From the NCBI GenBank assembly GCA_037953745.1, contig JBAKBP010007157.1, forward strand, positions 38,716-102,715: a stretch of 64,000 bases of DNA, in the 5' to 3' direction. The notes under the pieces were generated by a model. It worked only from the letters and a program-made list of their open reading frames with translations, was not told the DNA's origin and searched no databases. Positions 51,600 through 64,000 of this stretch are shown one piece after another (within the stretch, counting starts at the first letter, position 1; each line of letters starts with the position of its first letter). The translations under genes were made by a program, and so were the position numbers. The stretch is from Lithodes maja. Lineage: Eukaryota > Arthropoda > Malacostraca > Decapoda > Lithodidae.

Positions 51600-54311
51600 A
51601 AAACTAAGATAATTAACATTGAATTGACAAAATAATAATTTCTCAAAAACTATTTTCTGAGATTGGACACTAAAGTGATTTGGTCTTGTATGGTGGAGAC
51701 ACAAAACGGGATTTAGAGCCTCTATAACTGGGCTATCTACACGAGAGGTAGACCTATAATACAGCTAAAATCACCCTAAAAACTAAGATAATTAACATTG
51801 AATTGACAAAATAATAATTTCTCAAAAACTATTTTCCGAGATTGGACACTAAAGTGATTTGGTCTTGTATGGTGGAGACACAAAACGGGATTTAGAGCCT
51901 CTATAACTGGGCTATCTACACGAGAGGTAGACATATAATACAGCTAAAATCACCCTAAAAACTAAGATAATTAACATTGAATTGACAAAATAATAATTTC
52001 TCAAAAACTATTTTCTGAGATTGGACACTAAAGTGATTTGGTCTTGTATGGTGGAGACACAAAACGGGATTTAGAGCCTCTATAACTGGGCTATCTACAC
52101 GAGAGGTAGACATATAATACAGCTAAAATCACCCTAAAAACTAAGATAATTAACATTGAATTGACAAAATAATAATTTCTCAAAAACTATTTTCTGAGAT
52201 TGGACACTAAAGTGATTTGGTCTTGTATGGTGGAGACACAAAACGGGATTTAGAGCCTCTATAACTGGGCTATCTACACGAGAGGTAGACATATAATACA
52301 GCTAAAATCACCCTAAAAACTAAGATAATTAACATTGAATTGACAAAATAATAATTTCTCAAAAACTATTTTCTGAGATTGGACACTAAAGTGATTTGGT
52401 CTTGTATGGTGGAGACACAAAACGGGATTTAGAGCCTCTATAACTGGGCTATCTGTACGAGAGGTAGACATATAATACAGCTAAAATCACCCTAAAAACT
52501 AAGATAATTAACATTGAATTGACAAAATAATAATTTCTCAAAAACTATATTCTGAGATTGGACACTAAAGTGATTTGGTCTTGTATGGTGGAGACACAAA
52601 ACGGGATTTAGAGCCTCTATAACTGGGCTATCTACACGAGAGGTAGACATATAATACAGCTAAAATCACCCTAAAAACTAAGATAATTAACATTGAATTG
52701 ACAAAATAATAATTTCTCAAAAACCATATTCTGAGATTGGACACTAAAGTGATTTGGTCTTGTATGGTGTAGACACATAACGGGATTTAGAGCCTCTATA
52801 ACTGGGCTATCTACACGAGAGGTAGACATATAATACAGCTAAAATCACCCTAAAAACTAAGATAATTAACATTGAATTGACAAAATAATAATTTCTCAAA
52901 AACTATTTTCTGAGATTGGACACTAAAGTGATTTGGTCTTGTATGGTGGAGACACAAAACGGGATTTAGAGCCTCTATAACTGGGCTATCTACACGAGAG
53001 GTAGACATAAAATACAGCTAAAATCACCCTAAAAACTAAGATAATTAACATTGAATTGACAAAATAATAATTTCTCAAAAACTATTTTCTGAGATTGGAC
53101 ACTAAAGTGATTTGGTCTTGTATGGTGGAGACACAAAACGGGATTTAGAGCCTCTATAACTGGGCTATCTTAATACATGAGAGGTAGACATATAATACAG
53201 CTAAAATCACCCTAAAAACTAAGATAATTAACATTGAATTGACAAAATAATAATTTCTCAAAAACTATTTTCTGAGATTGGACACTAAAGTGATTTGGTC
53301 TTGTATGGTGGAGACACAAAACGGGATTTAGAGCCTCTATAACTGGGCTATCTTAATACACGAGAGGTAGACATATAATACAGCTAAAATCACCCTAAAA
53401 ACTAAGATAATTAACATTGAATTGACAAAATAATAATTTCTCAAAAACTATTTTCTGAGATTGGACACTAAAGTGATTTGGTCTTGTATGGTGGAGACAC
53501 AAAACGGGATTTAGAGCCTCTATAACTGGGCTATCTTAATACATGAGAGGTAGACATATAATACAGCTAAAATCACCCTAAAAACTAAGATAATTAACAT
53601 TGAATTGACAAAATAATAATTTCTCAAAAACTATTTTCTGAGATTGGACACTAAAGTGATTTGGTCTTGTATGGTGGAGACACAAAACGGGATTTAGAGC
53701 CTCTATAACTGGGTTATCTTAATACATGAGAGATAGACATATAATACAGCTAAAATCACCCTAAAAACTAAGATAATTAACATTGAATTGACAAAATAAT
53801 AATTTCTCAAAAACTATTTTCTGAGATTGGACACTAAAGTGATTTGGTCTTGTATGGTGGAGACACAAAACGGGATTTAGAGCCTCTATAACTGGGCTAT
53901 CTTAATACATGAGAGGTAGACATATAATACAGCTAAAATCACCCTAAAAACTAAGATAATTAACATTGAATTGACAAAATAATAATTTCTCAAAAACTAT
54001 TTTCTGAGATTGGACACTAAAGTGATTTGGTCTTGTATGGTGGAGACACAAAACGGGATTTAGAGCCTCTATAACTGGGCTATCTACACGAGAGGTAGAC
54101 ATATAATACAGCTAAAATCACCCTAAAAACTAAGATAATTAACATTGAATTGACAAAATAATAATTTCTCAAAAACTATTTTCTGAGATTGGACACTAAA
54201 GTGATTTGGTCTTGTATGGTGGAGACACAAAACGGGATTTAGAGCCTCTATAACTGGGCTATCTACACGAGAGGTAGACATATAATACAGCTAAAATCAC
54301 CCTAAAAACTA
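51600..54311 (+). repeat. 5,959-bp-offset duplication, copy 1 (~2.7 kb)
   Basis: These marks recur at exactly +5,959: ATCTGTACGAG (52,451), ACTATATTCTGAG (about 52,544), AACCATATT (52,722), the lone TCTTAATACACGAG unit (about 53,350) and GGGTTATC with GAGAGATAGAC (53,731). The offset equals 33 monomers, 20 of them short. The left limit is uncertain by about 200 bp because GACCTATAAT (51,751) and TTCCGAG (about 51,837) are absent from copy 2. The right limit is set by the AAGATAAT/AGGCTAAT mismatch. Confidence 0.87.
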
Positions 54312-57300
54312 AGATAATTAACATTGAATTGACAAAATAATAATTTCTCAAAAACTATTTTCTGAGATTGGACACTAAAGTGATTTGGTCTTGTATGGTG
54401 GAGACACAAAACGGGATTTAGAGCCTCTATAACTGGGCTATCTTAATACATGAGAGGTAGACATATAATACAGCTAAAATCACCCTAAAAACTAAGATAA
54501 TTAACATTGAATTGACAAAATAATAATTTCTCAAAAACTATTTTCTGAGATTGGACACTAAAGTGATTTGGTCTTGTATGGTGGAGACACAAAACGGGAT
54601 TTAGAGCCTCTATAACTGGGCTATCTACACGAGAGGTAGACATATAATGCAGCTAAAATCACCCTAAAAACTAAGATAATTAACATTGAATTGACAAAAT
54701 AATAATTTCTCAAAAACTATTTTCTGAGATTGGACACTAAAGTGATTTGGTCTTGTATGGTGGAGACACAAAACGGGATTTAGAGCCTCTATAACTGGGC
54801 TATCTACACGAGAGGTAGACATATAATACAGCTAAAATCACCCTAAAAACTAAGATAATTAACATTGAATTGACAAAATAATAATTTCTCAAAAACTATT
54901 TTCTGAGATTGGACACTAAAGTGATTTGGTCTTGTATGGTGGAGACACAAAACGGGATTTAGAGCCTCTATAACTGGGCTATCTTAATACATGAGAGGTA
55001 GACATATAATACAGCTAAAATCACCCTAAAAACTAAGATAATTAACATTGAATTGACAAAATAATAATTTCTCAAAAACTATTTTCTGAGATTGGACACT
55101 AAAGTGATTTGGTCTTGTATGGTGGAGACACAAAACGGGATTTAGAGCCTCTATAACTGGGCTATCTTAATACATGAGAGGTAGACATATAATACAGCTA
55201 AAATCACCCTAAAAACTAAGATAATTAACATTGAATTGACAAAATAATAATTTCTCAAAAACTATTTTCTGAGATTGGACACTAAAGTGATTTGGTCTTG
55301 TATGGTGGAGACACAAAACGGGATTTAGAGCCTCTATAACTGGGCTATCTTAATACATGAGAGGTAGACATATAATACAGCTAAAATCACCCTAAAAACT
55401 AAGATAATTAACATTGAATTGACAAAATAATAATTTCTCAAAAACTATTTTCTGAGATTGGACACTAAAGGATTTGGTCTTGTATGGTGGAGACACAAAA
55501 CGGGATTTAGAGCCTCTATAACTGGGCTATCTTAATACATGAGAGGTAGACCTATAATACAGCTAAAATCACCCTAAAAACTAAGATAATTAACATTGAA
55601 TTGACAAAATAATAATTTCTCAAAAACTATTTTCTGAGATTGGACACTAAAGTGATTTGGTCTTGTATGGTGGAGACACAAAACGGGATTTAGAGCCTCT
55701 ATAACTGGGCTATCTTAATACATGAGAGGTAGACATATAATACAGCTAAAATCACCCTAAAAACTAAGATAATTAACATTGAATTGACAAAATAATAATT
55801 TCTCAAAAACTATTTTCTGAGATTGGACACTAAAGTGATTTGGTCTTGTATGGTGGAGACACAAAACGGGATTTAGAGCCTCTATAACTGGGCTATCTAC
55901 ACGAGAGGTAGACATATAATACAGCTAAAATCACCCTAAAAACTAAGATAATTAACATTGAATTGACAAAATAATAATTTCTCAAAAACTATTTTCTGAG
56001 ATTGGACACTAAAGTGATTTGGTCTTGTATGGTGGAGACACAAAACGGGATTTAGAGCCTCTATAACTGGGCTATCTACACGAGAGGTAGACCTATAATT
56101 ACAGCTAAAATCACCCTAAAAACTAAGATAATTAACATTGAATTGACAAAATAATAATTTCTCAAAAACTATTTTCTGAGATTGGACACTAAAGTGATTT
56201 GGTCTTGTATGGTGGAGACACAAAACGGGATTTAGAGCCTCTATAACTGGGCTATCTACACGAGAGGTAGACATATAATACAGCTAAAATCACCCTAAAA
56301 ACTAAGATAATTAACATTGAATTGACAAAATAATAATTTCTCAAAAACTATTTTCTGAGATTGGACACTAAAGTGATTTGGTCTTGTATGGTGGAGACAC
56401 AAAACGGGATTTAGAGCCTCTATAACTGGGCTATCTACACGAGAGGTAGACATATAATACAGCTAAAATCACCCTAAAAACTAAGATAATTAACATTGAA
56501 TTGACAAAATAATAATTTCTCAAAAACTATTTTCTGAGATTGGACACTAAAGTGATTTGGTCTTGTATGGTGGAGACACAAAACGGGATTTAGAGCCTCT
56601 ATAACTGGGCTATCTACACGAGAGGTAGACATATAATACAGCTAAAATCACCCTAAAAACTAAGATAATTAACATTGAATTGACAAAATAATAATTTCTC
56701 AAAAACTATTTTCTGAGATTGGACACTAAAGTGATTTGGTCTTGTATGGTGGAGACACAAAACGGGATTTAGAGCCTCTATAACTGGGCTATCTACACGA
56801 GAGGTAGACATATAATACAGCTAAAATCACCCTAAAAACTAAGATAATTAACATTGAATTGACAAAATAATAATTTCTCAAAAACTATTTTCTGAGATTG
56901 GACACTAAAGTGATTTGGTCTTGTATGGTGGAGACACAAAACGGGATTTAGAGCCTCTATAACTGGGCTATCTTAATACATGAGAGGTAGACATATAATA
57001 CAGCTAAAATCACCCTAAAAACTAAGATAATTAACATTGAATTGACAAAATAATAATTTCTCAAAAACTATTTTCTGAGATTGGACACTAAAGTGATTTG
57101 GTCTTGTATGGTGGAGACACAAAACGGGATTTAGAGCCTCTATAACTGGGCTATCTTAATACATGAGAGGTAGACATATAATACAGCTAAAATCACCCTA
57201 AAAACTAAGATAATTAACATTGAATTGACAAAATAATAATTTCTCAAAAACTATTTTCTGAGATTGGACACTAAAGTGATTTGGTCTTGTATGGTGGAGA

Positions 57301-57559
57301 CACAAAACGGGATTTAGAGCCTCTATAACTGGGCTATCTACATGAGAGGTAGACATATAATACAGCTAAAATCACCCTAAAAACTAAGATAATTAACATT
57401 GAATTGACAAAATAATTATTTCTCAAAAACTATTTTCTGAGATTGGACACTAAAGTGATTTGGTCTTGTATGGTGGAGACACAAAACGGGATTTAGAGCC
57501 TCTATAACTGGGCTATCTACACGAGAGGTAGACATATAATACAGCTAAAATCACCCTAA
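54312..57559 (+). repeat. E array between duplicated segments
   Basis: This is a mix of long and short E monomers. Units from about 54,440 to 55,870 mirror those from about 50,280 to 51,710 at an offset near 4,160 bp, including the GACCTATAAT unit at 55,551 against 51,391. One base is lost at about 55,470 (CTAAAGGATTTGG) and one gained at about 56,100 (CTATAATTACAGC). A TCTACATGAG unit at about 57,339 and AATAATTATTTCTC at about 57,414 are private. Confidence 0.82.
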
Positions 57560-60270
57560 AAACTAAGATAATTAACATTGAATTGACAAAATAATAATTT
57601 CTCAAAAACTATTTTCTGAGATTGGACACTAAAGTGATTTGGTCTTGTATGGTGGAGACACAAAACGGGATTTAGAGCCTCTATAACTGGGCTATCTACA
57701 CGAGAGGTAGACATATAATACAGCTAAAATCACCCTAAAAACTAAGATAATTAACATTGAATTGACAAAATAATAATTTCTCAAAAACTATTTTCTGAGA
57801 TTGGACACTAAAGTGATTTGGTCTTGTATGGTGGAGACACAAAACGGGATTTAGAGCCTCTATAACTGGGCTATCTACACGAGAGGTAGACATATAATAC
57901 AGCTAAAATCACCCTAAAAACTAAGATAATTAACATTGAATTGACAAAATAATAATTTCTCAAAAACTATTTTCTGAGATTGGACACTAAAGTGATTTGG
58001 TCTTGTATGGTGGAGACACAAAACGGGATTTAGAGCCTCTATAACTGGGCTATCTACACGAGAGGTAGACATATAATACAGCTAAAATCACCCTAAAAAC
58101 TAAGATAATTAACATTGAATTGACAAAATAATAATTTCTCAAAAACTATTTTCTGAGATTGGACACTAAAGTGATTTGGTCTTGTATGGTGGAGACACAA
58201 AACGGGATTTAGAGCCTCTATAACTGGGCTATCTACACGAGAGGTAGACATATAATACAGCTAAAATCACCCTAAAAACTAAGATAATTAACATTGAATT
58301 GACAAAATAATAATTTCTCAAAAACTATTTTCTGAGATTGGACACTAAAGTGATTTGGTCTTGTATGGTGGAGACACAAAACGGGATTTAGAGCCTCTAT
58401 AACTGGGCTATCTGTACGAGAGGTAGACATATAATACAGCTAAAATCACCCTAAAAACTAAGATAATTAACATTGAATTGACAAAATAATAATTTCTCAA
58501 AAACTATATTCTGAGATTGGACACTAAAGTGATTTGGTCTTGTATGGTGGAGACACAAAACGGGATTTAGAGCCTCTATAACTGGGCTATCTACACGAGA
58601 GGTAGACATATAATACAGCTAAAATCACCCTAAAAACTAAGATAATTAACATTGAATTGACAAAATAATAATTTCTCAAAAACCATATTCTGAGATTGGA
58701 CACTAAAGTGATTTGGTCTTGTATGGTGGAGACACATAACGGGATTTAGAGCCTCTATAACTGGGCTATCTACACGAGAGGTAGACATATAATACAGCTA
58801 AAATCACCCTAAAAACTAAGATAATTAACATTGAATTGACAAAATAATAATTTCTCAAAAACTATTTTCTGAGATTGGACACTAAAGTGATTTGGTCTTG
58901 TATGGTGGAGACACAAAACGGGATTTAGAGCCTCTATAACTGGGCTATCTACACGAGAGGTAGACATATAATACAGCTAAAATCACCCTAAAAACTAAGA
59001 TAATTAACATTGAATTGACAAAATAATAATTTCTCAAAAACTATTTTCTGAGATTGGACACTAAAGTGATTTGGTCTTGTATGGTGGAGACACAAAACGG
59101 GATTTAGAGCCTCTATAACTGGGCTATCTTAATACATGAGAGGTAGACATATAATACAGCTAAAATCACCCTAAAAACTAAGATAATTAACATTGAATTG
59201 ACAAAATAATAATTTCTCAAAAACTATTTTCTGAGATTGGACACTAAAGTGATTTGGTCTTGTATGGTGGAGACACAAAACGGGATTTAGAGCCTCTATA
59301 ACTGGGCTATCTTAATACACGAGAGGTAGACATATAATACAGCTAAAATCACCCTAAAAACTAAGATAATTAACATTGAATTGACAAAATAATAATTTCT
59401 CAAAAACTATTTTCTGAGATTGGACACTAAAGTGATTTGGTCTTGAATGGTGGAGACACAAAACGGGATTTAGAGCCTCTATAACTGGGCTATCTTAATA
59501 CATGAGAGGTAGACATATAATACAGCTAAAATCACCCTAAAAACTAAGATAATTAACATTGAATTGACAAAATAATAATTTCTCAAAAACTATTTTCTGA
59601 GATTGGACACTAAAGTGATTTGGTCTTGTATGGTGGAGACACAAAACGGGATTTAGAGCCTCTATAACTGGGTTATCTTAATACATGAGAGATAGACATA
59701 TAATACAGCTAAAATCACCCTAAAAACTAAGATAATTAACATTGAATTGACAAAATAATAATTTCTCAAAAACTATTTTCTGAGATTGGACACTAAAGTG
59801 ATTTGGTCTTGTATGGTGGAGACACAAAACGGGATTTAGAGCCTCTATAACTGGGCTATCTTAATACATGAGAGGTAGACATATAATACAGCTAAAATCA
59901 CCCTAAAAACTAAGATAATTAACATTGAATTGACAAAATAATAATTTCTCAAAAACTATTTTCTGAGATTGGACACTAAAGTGATTTGGTCTTGTATGGT
60001 GGAGACACAAAACGGGATTTAGAGCCTCTATAACTGGGCTATCTACACGAGAGGTAGACATATAATACAGCTAAAATCACCCTAAAAACTAAGATAATTA
60101 ACATTGAATTGACAAAATAATAATTTCTCAAAAACTATTTTCTGAGATTGGACACTAAAGTGATTTGGTCTTGTATGGTGGAGACACAAAACGGGATTTA
60201 GAGCCTCTATAACTGGGCTATCTACACGAGAGGTAGACATATAATACAGCTAAAATCACCCTAAAAACTA
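57560..60270 (+). repeat. 5,959-bp-offset duplication, copy 2
   Basis: It is the counterpart of the segment starting at about 51,600. It shares its run of eight short then five long units and all the marks listed there. Private differences include ATGGTGGAGAC against ATGGTGTAGAC (copy 1, about 52,766), GACATATAATAC against GACATAAAATAC (copy 1, about 53,006) and CTTGAATGG (about 59,444). Identity stops inside a monomer at 60,270, where E-type sequence changes to A-like AGGCTAAT. Confidence 0.86.
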
Positions 60271-61258
60271 GGCTAATTAACATTGAATTGACAAAATAAT
60301 ATTTTCTCAAAAACTATTTTCTGAGATTGGACACAAAAGTGAATTGGTCTTGTATGGTGAAGACATAAAACGGGTAGGCCTATAACTGGGCTATCTTAAT
60401 ACATGAGAGGTAGACATATAATAGAGCTAAAATCACCCTAAAAACTAAGATAATTAACATTGAATTGACAAAATAATATTTTCTCAAAAACTATTTTCTG
60501 AGATTGGACACTAAAGTGAATTGGTCTTGTATGGTGGAGACATAAAACGGGATTTAGAGCCTCTATAACTGGGCTATCTTAATACATGAGAGGTAGACAT
60601 ATAATAGAGCTAAAATCACCCTAAAAACTAAGATAATTAACATTGAATTGACAAAATAATATTTTCTCAAAAACTATTTTCTGAGATTGGACACTAAAGT
60701 GAATTGGTCTTGTATGGTGGAGACATAAAACGGGATTTAGAGACCTCTATAACTGGGCTATCTACACGAGAGGTAGACATATAATACAGCTAAAATCACC
60801 CTACAAACTAAGATAATTAACATTGAATTGACAAAATAATATTTTCTCAAAAACTATTTTCTGAGATTGGACACTAAAGTGAATTGGTCTTGTATGGTGG
60901 AGACATAAAACGGGATTTAGAGCCTATATAACTGGGCTATCTACACGAGAGGTAGACATATAATACAGCTAAAATCACCCTAAAAACTAGTCTAATTAAC
61001 ATTGAATTGACAAAATAATATTTTCTCAAAAACTATTTTCTGAGATTGGACACTAAAGTGAATTGGTCTTGTATGGTGGAGACATAAAACGGGATTTAGA
61101 GCCTCTATAACTGGGCTATCTTAATACATGAGAGGTAGACATATAATACAGCTAAAATCACCCTAAAAACTAGTCTAATTAACATTGAATTGACAAAATA
61201 ATATTTTCTCAAAAACTATTTTCTGAGATTGGACACTAAAGTGAATTGGTCTTGTATG

Positions 61259-62356
61259 GTGGAGACATAAAACGGGATTTAGAGCCTCTATATCTGGGCT
61301 ATCTTAATACACGAGAGGTAGACATATAATACAGCTAAAATCACCCTAAAAACTAGTCTAATTAACATTGAATTGACAAAATAATATTTTCTCAAAAACT
61401 ATTTTCTGAGATTGGACACTAAAGTGAATTGGTCTTGTATGGTGGAGACATAAAACGGGATTTAGAGCCTCTATAACTGGGCTATCTTAATACATGAGAG
61501 GTAGACATATAATACAGCTAAAATCACCCTAAAAACTAAGATAATTAACATTGAATTGACAAAATAATATTTTCTCAAAAACTATTTTCTGAGATTGGAC
61601 ACTAAAGTGAATTGGTCTTGTATGGTGGAGACATAAAACGGGATTTAGAGCCTCTATATCTGGGCTATCTTAATACACGAGAGGTAGACATATAATACAG
61701 CTAAAATCACCCTAAAAACTAGTCTAATTAACATTGAATTGACAAAATAATATTTTCTCAAAAACTATTTTCTGAGATTGGACACTAAAGTGAATTGGTC
61801 TTGTATGGTGGAGACATAAAACGGGATTTAGAGCCTCTATATCTGGGCTATCTTAATACACGAGAGGTAGACATATAATAGAGCTAAAATCACCCTAAAA
61901 ACTAAGATAATTAACATTGAATTGACAAAATAATATTTTCTCAAAAACTATTTTCTGAGATTGGACACTAAAGTGAATTGGTCTTGTATGGTGGAGACAT
62001 AAAACGGGATTTAGACCCTCTATATCTGGGCTATCTTAATACACGAGAGGTAGACATATAATAGAGCTAAAATCACCCTAAAAACTAAGATAATTAACAT
62101 TGAATTGACAAAAAAATATTTTCTCAAAAACTATTTTCTGAGATTGGACACTAAAGTGAATTGGTCTTGTATGGTGGAGACATAAAACGGGATTTAGAGC
62201 CTCTATATCTGGGCTATCTTAATACACGAGAGGTAGACATATAATAGAGCTAAAATCACCCTAAAAACTAAGATAATTAACATTGAATTGACAAAATAAT
62301 ATTTTCTCAAAAACTATTTTCTGAGATTGGACACTAAAGTGAATTGGTCTTGTATG
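61259..62356 (+). repeat. Local amplification: CTATATCTGGG variant
   Basis: Five of six consecutive monomers carry CTATATCTGGG where the rest of the window has CTATAACTGGG. The variant sits at about 61,288, 61,654, 61,837, 62,020 and 62,203, so spacings are 366, 183, 183 and 183 bp. I see it nowhere else. It marks a small, recent expansion. Confidence 0.88.
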
Positions 62357-62722
62357 GTGGAGACACAAAACGGGATTTAGAGCCTCTATAACTGGGCTAT
62401 CTTAATAAATGAGAGGTAGACATATAATACAGCTAAAATCACCCTAAAAACTAGTCTAATTAACATTGAATTGACAAAATAATAATTTCTCAAAAACTAT
62501 TTTCTGAGATTGGACACTAAAGTGATTTGGTCTTGTATGGTGGAGACACAAAACGGGATTTAGAGCCTCTATAACTGGGCTATCTTAATACATGAGAGGT
62601 AGACATATAATAGAGCTAAAATCACCCTAAAAACTAAGATAATTAACATTGAATTGACAAAATAATAATTTCTCAAAAACTATTTTCTGAGATTGGACAC
62701 TAAAGTGATTTGGTCTTGTATG

Positions 62723-63638
62723 GTGGAGACACAAAACGGGATTTAGAGCCTCTATAACTGGGCTATCTTAATACATGAGAGGTAGACATATAATACATCT
62801 AAAATCACCCTAAAAACTAAGATAATTAACATTGAATTGACAAAATAATAATTTCTCAAAAACTATTTTCTGAGATTGGACACTAAAGTGATTTGGTCTT
62901 GTATGGTGGAGACACAAAACGGGATTTAGAGCCTCTATAACTGGGTTATCTTAATACATGAGAGGTAGACATATAATACATCTAAAATCACCCTAAAAAC
63001 TAAGATAATTAACATTGAATTGACAAAATAATAATTTCTCAAAAACTATTTTCTGAGATTGGACACTAAAGTGATTTGGTCTTGTATGGTGGAGACACAA
63101 AACGGGATTTAGAGCCTCTATAACTGGGCTATCTTAATACATGAGAGGTAGACATATAATACATCTAAAATCACCCTAAAAACTAAGATAATTAACATTG
63201 AATTGACAAAATAATAATTTCTCAAAAACTATTTTCTGAGATTGGACACTAAAGTGAATTGGTCTTGTATGGTGGAGACACAAAACGGGATTTAGAGCCT
63301 CTATAACTGGGCTATCTTAATACATGAGAGGTAGACATATAATACATCTAAAATCACCCTAAAAACTAAGATAATTAACATTGCATTGACAAAATAATAA
63401 TTTCTCAAAAACTATTTTCTGAGATTGGACACTAAAGTGAATTGGTCTTGTATGGTGGAGACACAAAAACGGGATTTAGAGCCTCTATAACTGGGCTATC
63501 TTAATACATGAGAGGTAGACATATAATACATCTAAAATCACCCTAAAAACTAAGATAATTAACATTGAATTGACAAAATAATAATTTCTCAAAAACTATT
63601 TTCTGAGATTGGACACTAAAGTGAATTGGTCTTGTATG
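62723..63638 (+). repeat. Local amplification: AATACATCTAAAATC variant
   Basis: Five consecutive long E-like monomers carry AATACATC in place of AATACAGC or AATAGAGC, at about 62,796, 62,979, 63,162, 63,345 and 63,529. The only other example I see is the single unit at about 43,672 in E short-form context. The run is 916 bp, five units plus one extra A at about 63,467. Confidence 0.87.
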
Positions 63639-64000
63639 GTGGAGACACAAAACAGGATTTAGAGCCTCTATAACTGGGCTATCTACACGAGAGGTAGACA
63701 TATAATAGAGCTAAAATCACCCTAAAAACTAAGATAATTAACATTGAATTGACAAAATAATATTTTCTCAAAAACTATTTTCTGAGATTGGACACTAAAG
63801 TGAATTGGTCTTGTATGGTGGAGACATAAAACGGGATTTAGAGCCTCTATAACTGGGCTATCTACACGAGAGGTAGACATATAATAGAGCTAAAATCACC
63901 CTAAAAACTAGTCTAATTAACATTGAATTGACAAAATAATATTTTCTCAAAAACTATTTTCTGAGATTGGACACTAAAGTGAATTGGTCTTGTATGGTGG

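Larger units (their letters stand above)
45718..51638 (+). repeat. Segmental duplication, copy 2, with 732-bp internal insertion
   Basis: It is collinear with copy 1 at +5,189 up to the sixth short unit after the TGGGCAATCT unit. There, four extra 183-bp units (49,688-50,419) are present. Beyond them, collinearity resumes at +5,921, which equals 5,189 plus 732: two more short units, then five long units with GACCTATAAT in the fourth (45,470 region against 51,391). Point differences such as AATACATC in copy 1 (about 43,672) against AATACAGC in copy 2 show the copies are distinct. Confidence 0.88.
1..64000 (+). repeat. Satellite array, ~183-bp monomer, fills the window
   Basis: The same unit recurs head to tail from the first to the last base, about 350 times, with no inversion and no foreign insertion seen. 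Phase can be followed by the anchor GTGGAGAC (or GGGGAGAT), which returns every 178-188 bp. Length classes come from a few indels: TCTTAATACACGAG against TCTACACGAG (4 bp), AAAACGGG against AAAAACGGG (1 bp), and GAATTGGTC against GAATTAATGGTC (3 bp). Nothing in any frame resembles a conserved protein. Long homogeneous satellite with higher-order structure is typical of eukaryotic centromeric or pericentromeric DNA. That location is inferred, and the species is not identifiable from the sequence alone. Confidence 0.99.
60271..64000 (+). repeat. A/D/E mosaic at the right end
   Basis: A-like and D-like units with AAGATAAT or ACTAGTCT alternate, then E-like units (GACACAAAACGGG, GTGATTTGG) appear from about 62,357, then D-like short units at the end. 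The first unit is disturbed: GGTGAAGAC, GACACAAAAG and CGGGTAGGCCTATAAC, a net loss of 6 bp at about 60,375. An extra A gives GAGACCTC at about 60,744. The window ends inside the array. Confidence 0.85.

Noticed and set aside
1..64000. CRISPR array
   Set aside because: Repeats are contiguous 179-187-bp units with no unique spacers, and no cas-like genes are present.
1..64000. Assignment to a known satellite family or species
   Set aside because: The monomer does not match any satellite I can recall with confidence, and length plus AT-richness alone are not diagnostic. A search of a repeat database with the reference monomer at 39,302-39,484 would decide.

Overview
The whole 64-kb window is one uninterrupted, head-to-tail tandem satellite array. 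I find no gene, RNA gene, transposon, CRISPR array or unique-sequence gap on either strand. The basic monomer is about 183 bp, with length classes of about 179, 183, 184 and 186-187 bp. There are roughly 350 monomers, all in the same orientation, and one hand-counted monomer is about 32% G+C. This is the organisation of eukaryotic centromeric or pericentromeric heterochromatin assembled from long reads. I do not recognise the satellite, so I name no species or family. Its role at a centromere is inferred from organisation only.

Monomers fall into recurring subtypes. A is about 183 bp, with the short form TCTTAATAC and often AAGATAAT or GCCAATAT. B is about 187 bp, with GGGGAGATAAG, CGCGAT, GAGACGTAG, CCTAATAAC and GAATTAATGG. 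C is about 184 bp, with TCTACATAC, AAAAACGGG and GACACATAATAG. D mixes 183- and 179-bp units; the short form is TCTACACGAG after loss of 4 bp, and the units carry AATACAGC. E resembles D but has GACACAAAACGGG, AATAATTTCTC and GTGATTTGG.

Positions 1 to about 36,000 form a higher-order-repeat (HOR) domain. The blocks follow a fixed cyclic order, C then A then B, and later C then D (or D plus A) then B. The clearest complete unit is 5,712-10,145: 24 monomers (7 C, 8 A, 9 B) in 4,434 bp. Neighbouring cycles are contracted or expanded versions of 16, 19, 18, 37, 2, 40 and 7 monomers, joined through hybrid monomers, as expected from unequal exchange.

Positions of about 36,000 to 64,000 contain no B or C monomers. 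They start with a uniform A-like array, followed by a very homogeneous E array built from nested kilobase-scale tandem duplications with measured offsets of 5,189, 5,959 and about 4,160 bp. The right end (60.3-64 kb) is an A/D/E mosaic with two small, recent local amplifications. The boundary between the two domains lies next to a cluster of single-base indels (32.9-36.5 kb), which could be biological or a weak spot in the assembly.
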